Positions 27,735-34,640 of a stretch of DNA of 64,000 nucleotides are shown here, piece by piece. The first letter of the stretch is position 1. The number at the start of each line of letters is the position of its first letter. Position numbers and translations under genes: made by a program. Source of the DNA: CALFVT01 sp039989855 (GTDB lineage Bacteria > Pseudomonadota > Alphaproteobacteria > Caulobacterales > Maricaulaceae); contig JBDXGZ010000018.1 in assembly GCA_039989855.1 (NCBI GenBank), forward strand, positions 1 to 64,000, written 5' to 3'. The notes below the pieces were generated by a model. It saw nothing but the letters and a program-made list of their open reading frames with translations, ran no database searches and had not been told where the DNA came from.

Positions 27735-28187
27735 ATGAAAGGAAGAATTACCGCAGAAACTAAACTGAAAAACACAATGGACAAACAGACATTTCTGTCA
27801 CGTTTGGAAGAACAGGGGGTCGTCTTCCCCTTCCCTTGGATGGTGGTTAGTACTCGGGAGCTCTCTGAGCTCTTGAGTATTCCCCTGCAAACTATCCATA
27901 ATTGGGAAATTAGAGGAAAAGGACCAGTTCCAGTCACTCATGGAGTATGGAGGGGTAATCGACGTTACCGTCGCATTGCTGATGTAATTGCATGGCTTGA
28001 CGATGTGCCAGTATGGACGGTTTACCGAGACTGGTTGTTGGAAAAGTATATAAATTTATCTCTTAGCACACCTAAGCAATGTGAAGAGTTTATCAACGAC
28101 TTAATTGCAAAGCGTGTTTACGTTCAACCTCGTTGGAAATTGAAAAGATATAATGTGTTGCCCTTTGTAACTTTAGGGAGGGAGTAG
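27735..28187 (+). CDS. AlpA/excisionase-like winged-helix DNA-binding protein
   Basis: The 150-residue protein has a MerR/excisionase-type helix-turn-helix (STRELSELLSIPLQTIHNWEIRGKGP, then NRRYRRIADVIAWLDD), the arrangement of AlpA-like regulators and Xis proteins. A role in excision or in activating element genes is inferred. GGAGA seven bases before the ATG supports this start, although an in-frame ATG at 27777 exists. It continues the primase-helicase run, 75 bp downstream of it. Confidence 0.65.
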   Translation: MKGRITAETKLKNTMDKQTFLSRLEEQGVVFPFPWMVVSTRELSELLSIPLQTIHNWEIRGKGPVPVTHGVWRGNRRYRRIADVIAWLDDVPVWTVYRDWLLEKYINLSLSTPKQCEEFINDLIAKRVYVQPRWKLKRYNVLPFVTLGRE

Positions 28188-28188
28188 T

Positions 28189-28473
28189 ATGAATAATCAC
28201 ACTCAGACTGGAACTGTAACCACCTCAGACTATAGAGCTAACTCCAACATTGGATTTCGGCAATACATACAAAAACGGCGCATTACTGACACTAGGCAGG
28301 GTGATTTCACTGCCGATGCCAGAAGAGATGAAAATCTACCAAACGCTAAAACTTGGAAAGAGTTAGAATACTATTTTGATCACTATCCATCGCTCGTAAT
28401 TGATGAAGTCTACAAGAGTGCTAAACTTGTTTGGACTCAGTATCGAGCAAGATATCCAGCGAGGTATGACTAG
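28189..28473 (+). CDS. YozE SAM-like fold protein
   Basis: The 94-residue protein matches the YozE_SAM_like pattern: FRQYIQKRRITDTRQGDFTADARRD, a loop with NAKTWKELEYYFDHYP, and KLVWTQYRAR. In Bacillus this small helical domain is of unknown function. It begins one base after the previous stop with a strong GGGAGG site, so the two are translated together. Presence in a replication module suggests a DNA-transaction role, which is inference only. Confidence 0.65.
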   Translation: MNNHTQTGTVTTSDYRANSNIGFRQYIQKRRITDTRQGDFTADARRDENLPNAKTWKELEYYFDHYPSLVIDEVYKSAKLVWTQYRARYPARYD

Positions 28474-28531
28474 GTATTGAAAGAGTAGTGATTTTTCTTT
28501 GGAAGTTCACGACGTCAGAATAGACTGTTTA

Positions 28532-28573
28532 GAAAAATAAGGAGGGGCCTCTTCAGAAATGTGTGGGCCCCTT
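28532..28573 (-). terminator. Terminator of the XRE repressor gene
   Basis: Read on the minus strand, AAGGGGCC pairs with GGCCCCTC (one G-T wobble) around a 16-nt loop and is followed by TTATTTTT. It lies 12 bp past the XRE stop codon. Confidence 0.7.
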
Positions 28574-28584
28574 CATCTTAGAGC

Positions 28585-28821
28585 TCAGTCCCGTTTTGGC
28601 AGGTCATCAAGTAAGGCTGCAGTTGTCACGTCAAGAATTTCCGAAATAGCTTTTAGTTCATAGTCTTTAACCCCTCTGACATTTCTTTCGATTTCAGAAA
28701 TGTCAGATTGAGCAAAGACTAAGCCATAGTCGACTTCTAACGCAGCGGCGAGTTTTACCTGTGCCATGTTCAGCTCTATGCGTCTCGCCCTTATGCGTTC
28801 GCCACAGATATTTCCTCTCAT
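28585..28821 (-). CDS. XRE-family repressor of the element
   Basis: From the ATG at 28821, with GGAG six bases upstream, the protein is 78 residues. It is a single Cro/C1-type helix-turn-helix (ERIRARRIELNMAQVKLAAALEV...SDISEIERNVRGVKDYELKAISEIL). It is divergent from the zinc-ribbon gene, and the gap between them holds two adjacent palindromes that are its probable operator. By position it is the candidate master repressor of the element. Longer in-frame starts would run through the operator and are rejected. Confidence 0.82.
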   Translation of the reverse strand: MRGNICGERIRARRIELNMAQVKLAAALEVDYGLVFAQSDISEIERNVRGVKDYELKAISEILDVTTAALLDDLPKRD

Positions 28822-28860
28822 ACGATGCTCCGTTGACACGGATTCTAGCATGTGGGATAT

Positions 28861-28886
28861 ACGATTATCGTGTAGACGATAATCGT
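28861..28886. promoter_or_regulatory. Doubled palindromic operator, ACGATnATCGT x2
   Basis: Two 11-bp palindromes, ACGATTATCGT (28861-28871) and ACGATAATCGT (28876-28886), separated by GTAG. They are also perfect inverted repeats of each other, so the whole 26-bp block has twofold symmetry. It sits between the divergent XRE repressor and zinc-ribbon genes, 40 bp and 17 bp from their starts, as expected for a repressor controlling both promoters. Confidence 0.8.
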
Positions 28887-28902
28887 ATAGTTTGGGGTTA
28901 TT

Positions 28903-29148
28903 ATGACTAAACCAGCATTGGAAAGATGTATTGATTGTAGAAAATGGATATCTATAGAAGCTCAATCTTGCCCCAAATGCGGGAAACCTCTTGAATTAGA
29001 TTGGTACAAGCTAGCAAGGTCAGAAAGACATGATAAGCGAGAGCGAGCAACAGAAGATGCAGAAGTGGTAGGCAGTAAAGTATTTTCTTGGGTTATAATC
29101 CTCGCATGTATTGGAACCCTGATTGGAATAATATTTCCAGATTACTAA
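28903..29148 (+). CDS. Zinc-ribbon protein with C-terminal transmembrane helix
   Basis: Not assigned to a family. The 81-residue protein has two CxxC-type pairs (CIDC and CPKC) forming a zinc ribbon at residues 9-26, a charged middle (about 33-53) and one C-terminal membrane helix (about 58-76, FSWVIILACIGTLIGIIF). It is thus a tail-anchored small membrane protein. It is divergent from the XRE gene across the doubled operator and so is the most obvious target of that repressor. Confidence 0.6.
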   Translation: MTKPALERCIDCRKWISIEAQSCPKCGKPLELDWYKLARSERHDKRERATEDAEVVGSKVFSWVIILACIGTLIGIIFPDY

Positions 29149-29249
29149 ATTAAATTACTTCTTACATTCTAATATTTGCGAATTTTCAGTCTAAGTCATA
29201 GAGTGTGGTTCCTTGTTTATTGGTAGATGATGGCTTTAAAGGTGAAAGA

Positions 29250-29633
29250 ATGGGGAATTATCTGGACGAGGCATTTGATATATTAAGAGCGGAACTAGAG
29301 TTTCCTACAACATTAAATGAGTTGTTCGTACGCTATGGAACTGCGGTTCGTACATTAGACACATTTAGGGAAGAGCAGGGGCTTAGCCCACCCGATGTAC
29401 TTTGGGATGAACTTACAATGTGCGTCGCGTTAATAAAGCAGATAAGAAATGTATTTGCTCATAATACTGTAGAGCCTAAATGGGATATAAAAAAAAGATA
29501 TCAGGTGCTTTACGAGTTTGACGATATTTCCATTTCATTGATTGCTAAGCATGGCCATGACTTTACATTTGACCACTTAGGTGGCCCTTACACGCTTTTT
29601 GCTTTGAGGAAATCTTTAGAAAGCAGAATTTAA
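29250..29633 (+). CDS. Small helical protein with Rx4H (HEPN/MltR-like) motif
   Basis: From the ATG at 29250 (AAAGGTG upstream) the protein is 127 residues and mostly helical. Its MCVALIKQIRNVFAHN contains R-N-x3-H, the motif of HEPN-type ribonucleases and also seen in MltR-like regulators. No nucleotidyltransferase (MNT) partner is adjacent. It is the last gene before the right attachment site, a common position for cargo. Function unassigned; a toxin-like RNase or a mannitol-repressor-like protein are both possible. Confidence 0.5.
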   Translation: MGNYLDEAFDILRAELEFPTTLNELFVRYGTAVRTLDTFREEQGLSPPDVLWDELTMCVALIKQIRNVFAHNTVEPKWDIKKRYQVLYEFDDISISLIAKHGHDFTFDHLGGPYTLFALRKSLESRI

Positions 29634-29638
29634 GCTAC

Positions 29639-29661
29639 TTTGCACTTACATAGCACTTAAG
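29639..29661. repeat. Right copy of 23-bp element-end repeat
   Basis: Differs from 17962-17984 by one base in 23 and carries the same two tandem TGCACTTA-like units. It lies 78 bp inside the right attachment core, immediately after the last element gene. Confidence 0.55.
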
Positions 29662-29739
29662 TTTAACAAGGCGTGTTTAAGTGAATACTTGATAAAACGC
29701 CATTTTTAGCCTAACATATTGTTATTACTAAACTAATGT

Positions 29740-29797
29740 AAGTGGAGAGTGGTGCGCGATACTGGGATTGAACCAGTGACCCCTACAATGTCAATGT
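29740..29797. repeat. Right attachment site (attR) inside intact tRNA-Val
   Basis: The 58 bp identical to 17778-17835. Here the copy continues into the D-arm and 5' acceptor strand, so the tRNA gene is intact and its 3' half is supplied by the element. Confidence 0.93.
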
Positions 29798-29825
29798 AGT
29801 GCTCTCCCGCTGAGCTAATCGCGCA
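29750..29825 (-). tRNA. tRNA-Val (anticodon GAC), integration target
   Basis: On the minus strand it folds completely: acceptor TGCGCGA/TCGCGCA, D-arm TAGCTCAGCGGGAGAGCA, anticodon stem CTACA/TGTAG with loop TTGACAT (GAC), T-arm with GGTTCAATCC and encoded CCA; 76 nt. Its 3' 48 bases lie inside the 58-bp attachment repeat. Confidence 0.95.
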
Positions 29826-29921
29826 TCTAAGTCCGACGTACTTTTTCAAGTGCTTAGGAAGGCGCGGATATATAGGCGCCTTACCTTATAATCAAGTTAT
29901 TTTTGTTAGTTAGACTGATTA

Positions 29922-30281
29922 TTATGCGGCAATCAGGCGGTCAATTTCATCAACCAATTGCCGTAAGTGCACAGGCTTGGACAAGATACGCGTATCTGTC
30001 ACGGCAGAGTCGTTTTTCGCCACGGCTGCAAAGCCTGTAATAAACATAATTTTTATACCCGGAGACAGCTCTTCAGCCTTCTTTGACAATTCGATTCCAT
30101 CGAGGCCCGGCATCATAATATCCGTTAGCAACATATCAAAAGCACCGTCAGCAAATTGCAAGGCGCGCAAGGCGCGGTCGCCATCATCGCAAGCTACGAC
30201 ATGATGACCTGCTTTTTCTAGGGCCGCCGCAAAAAAACGCCGCATAGAGTCATCATCTTCTGCATAAAGAATAGTTGCCAT
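29922..30281 (-). CDS. cpdR: CpdR-type single-domain response regulator
   Basis: The 119-residue receiver has acidic-pocket residues in AEDDD (8-11), phosphoacceptor D54 (LLTDIMMPG), a threonine in ITG and a lysine in SKP, and no output domain. In Caulobacter and relatives CpdR is an adaptor that primes ClpXP to degrade cell-cycle proteins when unphosphorylated, and it ends with two alanines; this one ends LIAA. Divergence from an N-formylglutamate amidohydrolase gene is also what I recall for alphaproteobacterial cpdR loci. An upstream in-frame ATG would add four residues. Confidence 0.85.
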   Translation of the reverse strand: MATILYAEDDDSMRRFFAAALEKAGHHVVACDDGDRALRALQFADGAFDMLLTDIMMPGLDGIELSKKAEELSPGIKIMFITGFAAVAKNDSAVTDTRILSKPVHLRQLVDEIDRLIAA

Positions 30282-30492
30282 ATATTTCCCCAACTCAACA
30301 ATTCGTTGAGCTGTCCTTTATCTTTAACGTTTGCCCATTTCGTTACAAAGCGAGCTTTATGATAGTACATATGCATCATTAACGCCAGTCTTCTATTTGC
30401 TCTGTTAATAAGCTTAACAGAAAGTAAATAATTTAACCTTGAGGTCACAATTTCTTTGACAGATTCTCAGTTTAGCGGCTTAATATAAGCGA

Positions 30493-31380
30493 ATGTTACC
30501 TTTTATTACACATAACCAAGCGGAAGCTCAGTGCTTTGCGGTCTTTTCCCCACCCATTACACTTTACCGAAAACATATGAATACCGAGGGCGTTGTTTTT
30601 GCATCGCCTCATAGTGGGAGCCAATATCCCAAAGCTTTTACTCGCCGCTCACGGTTACCCCTCGCAGCTCTACGGCGAAACGAAGATGCTTATATAGACC
30701 GTGTGATTTCTGATTTGCCTCTGTACGGAGTTCCAACTTTGAAGGCGAATTTCCCGCGGTGCTTTGTTGATGTGAATAGAGCGCCAGACGAAACACTCCC
30801 TGAATGGGGGGGAGATAATGCCCCTAAAACTGCTCGCGCCGCAGCGGGACTTGGGGTCGTGCCTACAATTATTTCTGAGCACCTTCCCATCTATAAAACC
30901 CCGTTACCTGAGGCCGTATTAACGGCGCGGTTAGAGACGCTTTATTACCCCTACCACGCGGCGTTAAAAAATTTACTTGCGGAGGCGCAGGACCGTTGCG
31001 GACAAGCTCTTTTAATTGATTGCCATTCTATGCCCGGCCGCAATTTATCGGGGAAACAACGCTCGGATATTATTTTGGGGGATCGGTTCGGAGCCTCCGC
31101 GAGACCTGATTTTGTGCAATGCGCCGAAGATGTGTTTAAAGCTGCAGGATATAATGTAAGCCGCAATCATCCTTATGCGGGGGGATATGTCACATCAACT
31201 TACGGACAACCCAACCAAGGAACTCACGTCATTCAAATCGAGGTCAACCGAGATATTTATATGAACCCCGCGAGTCTTAAACTCACGGATGGGTTTGAAC
31301 CTTTGAAAGATTGCTTCACGACATTAGGGAAAACCCTCGTTCAATATATAAAGGCCGATTTAGCGCGCGCTGCCGAGTAG
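30493..31380 (+). CDS. N-formylglutamate amidohydrolase family protein (second copy)
   Basis: The 295-residue protein shows VVFASPHSGSQYP (metal histidine), RNEDAYIDRVISDLP, FPRCFVDVNRAPDE, IDCHSMPGR and IQIEVNRDIYMN, the expected order of FGase motifs. It is longer and clearly divergent from the family member at 16155-16874. It has no histidine-degradation neighbours, and its position divergent from cpdR is probably conserved. Start uncertain: the ATG at 30577 is also possible, but the longer form keeps the FxVxxP stretch usual before the first motif. Confidence 0.86.
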   Translation: MLPFITHNQAEAQCFAVFSPPITLYRKHMNTEGVVFASPHSGSQYPKAFTRRSRLPLAALRRNEDAYIDRVISDLPLYGVPTLKANFPRCFVDVNRAPDETLPEWGGDNAPKTARAAAGLGVVPTIISEHLPIYKTPLPEAVLTARLETLYYPYHAALKNLLAEAQDRCGQALLIDCHSMPGRNLSGKQRSDIILGDRFGASARPDFVQCAEDVFKAAGYNVSRNHPYAGGYVTSTYGQPNQGTHVIQIEVNRDIYMNPASLKLTDGFEPLKDCFTTLGKTLVQYIKADLARAAE

Positions 31381-31560
31381 GCTTACCGCCCTTTAACACC
31401 AAGAAACGCGTTAGGCTTGATCACCCCCTCTAATCACTAAGATGATTATTTTCGGACATAAATTTTATCACCCTTACCATAAAGCTATTCTTCATATATC
31501 AAGCGAAACTCGAGCGGTGTCATTTCCGCCCCCTGTTTAAGTGATTAAGTTGTAACAATA

Positions 31561-32550
31561 ATGCATACCCAGCAAAAATTCACAGTCAGTGTTGCGCCCA
31601 TGATGGACTGGACGGACCGTCATTGCCGTTGGTTCCACCGCCGCCTGACTCAAAACACTTTGCTATATACCGAGATGGTTGTAGCCGACGCGATTATCCA
31701 CGGCCCCAAAGACCGCTTACTGGGGTTTGACGACGTGGAGCATCCTGTTGCTTTGCAAATCGGCGGCAGTGATCCCGCTAAGCTCGCCGAAGCGGCACGT
31801 ATTGGGGAAGGGTTTGGCTATGATGAAATTAATATCAATATAGGCTGTCCATCTGACCGCGTACAATCTGGCCGTTTCGGGGCGTGCCTCATGCAAGAGC
31901 CTGAATTGGTGGCGACATGTTACGAAGCTATGGCAAGTGCCGTCTCTGTACCTGTCACAGTCAAGTGCCGCCTTGGCGTCGATGATCAAGATATTGAAAC
32001 GAGCCTGCCACATTTCATTGAAACCGTGGCTGCGGCAGGTTGCACCCATTTTATTGTCCATGCTCGTAAAGCGTGGCTCAAGGGGCTTAGTCCGAAAGAG
32101 AACCGCGACGTACCACCGCTGGATTATAATCTGGTGCGGCGGATGAAAGCGCAATTCCCGGCCTTAGAGATTGTCCTTAACGGCGGACTAACCACACTTG
32201 ACCAAGCGCAAACGGAGGCGGCAAATTTAGACGGGGTGATGTATGGCCGCGCCGCCTACCATAATCCGTGGATGTTAAGGGATATTGATCAGCAATTTTA
32301 CGACGGCCCACCTGCAAGCCTCACGCGCTTGGAAATTGCGGATGAGCTTATAGCTTACGCTCAAACGCATGAGCGGAGCAACCCGTCGACCAAAGCCTTA
32401 TGCCGTCACATTATGGGGTTATTTGCAGGACAACGCGGGGCCCGGTTGTGGCGACGAACCATCAGCGAGACAATGGCAACAGGCGCTTTACCGTCCGACG
32501 TTATAGCGCGGGCCGCTGACGCCATGCGTAATATTGAAGTCGCGGCTTAG
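31561..32550 (+). CDS. dusA: tRNA-dihydrouridine(20/20a) synthase DusA
   Basis: FMN-dependent reduction of uridines 20/20a in the tRNA D-loop. The 329-residue protein opens with VAPMMDWTDRHCRWFHR, has NINIGCPSDRVQSGRFGACLM with the catalytic cysteine C96, HARKAWLKGLSPKENRDVPPL, typical of the DusA subfamily, and an FMN-phosphate loop (LNGGLTT, MYGRAAYHNPW). Two bases separate its stop from the permease gene, which probably shares its transcript. Confidence 0.95.
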   Translation: MHTQQKFTVSVAPMMDWTDRHCRWFHRRLTQNTLLYTEMVVADAIIHGPKDRLLGFDDVEHPVALQIGGSDPAKLAEAARIGEGFGYDEININIGCPSDRVQSGRFGACLMQEPELVATCYEAMASAVSVPVTVKCRLGVDDQDIETSLPHFIETVAAAGCTHFIVHARKAWLKGLSPKENRDVPPLDYNLVRRMKAQFPALEIVLNGGLTTLDQAQTEAANLDGVMYGRAAYHNPWMLRDIDQQFYDGPPASLTRLEIADELIAYAQTHERSNPSTKALCRHIMGLFAGQRGARLWRRTISETMATGALPSDVIARAADAMRNIEVAA

Positions 32551-32552
32551 AG

Positions 32553-33395
32553 GTGGACGGATTTATTGACTTACTGCCAAACCTGACCATCCTTTGCTTG
32601 ACCGGCGCTTTAGCAGGTTTCGGAGCGGGCATGTTTGGTATTGGCGGCGGAGCCATTATGGTCCCTGCTCTCATGTATATGTTCACGTTTATGGGTTATG
32701 ACCCCTCAACCGTAGCCCATATGGCCATTGCAACATCGACCGCAGTGATTATCGTAAATGCCATTCGGTCTGTGAATAGCCATCACCGCCTCGGGAATGT
32801 CGATTGGGGCTTATTATGGCCCAAAAACATATTTAGCTCCTATGCGCTTTGGATCGGGGTCGGAGCCTTTTGTGCCTCGCTTTGGATAGCCCCTCGCCTA
32901 AGCGGACAGCATATGAAAGGATTATTTGCGATCATATCTATATTAATCTCTCTGCAATTTATTTTTGGACGACCTCATTGGCGATTACGAGATGACGTTC
33001 CTCGCGGAGCCGCACAGCCTATTGTTGGCGGAAGTGTCGGCATCCTGTCGGCCCTTATAGGTATTGGTGGCGGATCCTTTACAGTCCCGCTTATGTCTAT
33101 GTGCGGCATCACCATTCACCGCGCTATTGGTACGGCGTCCGGTTTTGGTTTAGCTATCGCCCTGCCGGGTACGATTGGTTATATGATCTCGGGCTGGTCC
33201 GTTCCCTTGCGCGCACCAGGGTCGTTAGGATTCGTCAATGTACCCGCCTTTGTAGTTATGACCCTCGCCGCCTTCTTATGTGTTCCACTCGGAGCCAAAT
33301 TAGCGACACGTCTTGCGCAAGACAAGCTCAGGAAAATTTTTGGAATATGTTTGCTTTTTGTCGCCTTAAATATGATCCGCAGCGTGTTATTTTAA
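32553..33395 (+). CDS. TauE/SafE family membrane permease
   Basis: The 280-residue protein has about eight hydrophobic segments in two repeats, each beginning with the family's glycine-rich motif (GFGAGMFGIGGGAIMVPAL and ILSALIGIGGGSFTVPL). TauE/SafE proteins export sulfur-containing or small organic anions; the substrate here is unknown. It uses a GTG start and begins two bases after dusA, so translation is probably coupled. Confidence 0.87.
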   Translation: MDGFIDLLPNLTILCLTGALAGFGAGMFGIGGGAIMVPALMYMFTFMGYDPSTVAHMAIATSTAVIIVNAIRSVNSHHRLGNVDWGLLWPKNIFSSYALWIGVGAFCASLWIAPRLSGQHMKGLFAIISILISLQFIFGRPHWRLRDDVPRGAAQPIVGGSVGILSALIGIGGGSFTVPLMSMCGITIHRAIGTASGFGLAIALPGTIGYMISGWSVPLRAPGSLGFVNVPAFVVMTLAAFLCVPLGAKLATRLAQDKLRKIFGICLLFVALNMIRSVLF

Positions 33396-33496
33396 AAAAT
33401 AATCCATACGCATATTCGTGCCTAACCTTATAGTAAGTCTTTCCAAGTCCGACAAATCACTGTATAGCTAATAGGCTAATTTTTAGGAGCCCTTAC

Positions 33497-34504
33497 ATGT
33501 CGGGTTTAGCATCCAATAATGATAATTCACGTCCTTTCGATGATATGGTTGCCCTCATTGCCGCCATGCCCGCAAAGGACCTTAACGCATGCAAGGCTGT
33601 TAATGAAAACTTAGCGCGCTTTGGTCCCACCCAGCATCCGCTAGGGCGCTTCGAAACATTATTACCATGGTTGGCAGGATGGCAAAACCGTCCCACACCC
33701 GTGATTGCAAGACCTTTAATTGCTGTTTTTGCCGGGACTCATGATGTGGCAAAAGCTTACACGGATAAAGATATTATTGCAGCCTCTAAACGCCGCGTAA
33801 ATGAAATGACCTCAGGGGCAGTGGGTGTTCGCGGCGTTTCAGCGGGTCAAAATATGGCTTATAAGGTTTACGAAATGGGCCTTGAATATCCTGCCAAAGA
33901 CTTCACACAAGAGGCGTCATTAAGTGAGCGCGATTGCGCGGCCGCTATGGCTTTTGGCATGGAAGTTGTTGCAGAAGGTGCGGATATTATTGCCCTTGGA
34001 AATGCAGGCTTCGGCTCTGTGACAGGCGCTGCGGCCATTGCCTTGGCGCTTTACGGCGGCGCGGCTGACTACTGGGCAAGTGGCGATGACGTCAATGCTG
34101 AGAAACGTATTAATATTGTTGGTGAAGGCTATCAAAAATTCAAAGGCGATATTAATAGCCCTCTAGACATGCTACGCTATTTTGGTGGACGTGATATTGC
34201 AGGCATTGTTGGCGCGATTGTCGCGGCACGGCATCAAGCTATACCTGTTGTGCTGGACGGCTTCGTGGTCACTGCAGCCGCCGCAATTCTTCACGCCATT
34301 GATCCGAAGGCCACTGATCATTGTATTGCTGGGCATTTATCGGCAGAACCCGCTCATGCAGCTTTGCTTGAGCGAATGGGCCTGACCCCTTTGTTAGACT
34401 TGGAGCTAGGCTGGGGGGACGGCCTTGGAGCCGCCCTCGCCGTGAACATCCTTCGCATGGCCGCAGATGGGTACAAAACACTGACTAATCCCGATGGCGT
34501 GTAA
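33497..34504 (+). CDS. cobT: CobT-like dimethylbenzimidazole phosphoribosyltransferase
   Basis: Activates the lower-ligand base of cobalamin as alpha-ribazole phosphate. The 335-residue protein follows the family through LGNAGFGSVTGAAAIALALYGG, DMLRYFGGRDIAGIVGAI, VVLDGFVVTAAAA and LLDLELGWGDGLGAALA. The last normally reads LGEGTGAALA with the catalytic glutamate; here an aspartate (D308) takes that place, with further changes around it. It is therefore either a divergent CobT or a paralogue of altered activity. No cobS, cobU or cobalamin riboswitch is adjacent. Confidence 0.8.
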   Translation: MSGLASNNDNSRPFDDMVALIAAMPAKDLNACKAVNENLARFGPTQHPLGRFETLLPWLAGWQNRPTPVIARPLIAVFAGTHDVAKAYTDKDIIAASKRRVNEMTSGAVGVRGVSAGQNMAYKVYEMGLEYPAKDFTQEASLSERDCAAAMAFGMEVVAEGADIIALGNAGFGSVTGAAAIALALYGGAADYWASGDDVNAEKRINIVGEGYQKFKGDINSPLDMLRYFGGRDIAGIVGAIVAARHQAIPVVLDGFVVTAAAAILHAIDPKATDHCIAGHLSAEPAHAALLERMGLTPLLDLELGWGDGLGAALAVNILRMAADGYKTLTNPDGV

Positions 34505-34640
34505 TAAATCACCCGTGAATGTTATTTTGTTAACTTAATTGTGTGCGTATTGTTAAATTACAGGGTTGATATTGCGTAGTAGTCATGATTGATCAACTGT
34601 AATGAAAAGGTGCAACTGCACTTAAATTAAAGCAAAGATT

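Larger units (their letters stand above)
17836..29739. mobile_element. 12-kb integrative element in tRNA-Val with restriction cargo
   Basis: Bounded by 58-bp direct repeats, with a tyrosine integrase 160 bp inside the left end. Content: integrase; three minus-strand restriction genes; PrimPol-like primase, SF3-type helicase, excisionase-like and YozE-like genes in one plus-strand run; an XRE repressor with divergent operator; two small orphan genes. No capsid, portal, terminase, tail, relaxase or type IV secretion gene is visible. The element is more A+T-rich to the eye than its surroundings. The layout (integrase, repressor, AlpA-like, primase-helicase, cargo) fits P4-like or PICI-like phage satellites, which is an inference. 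Confidence 0.9.
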
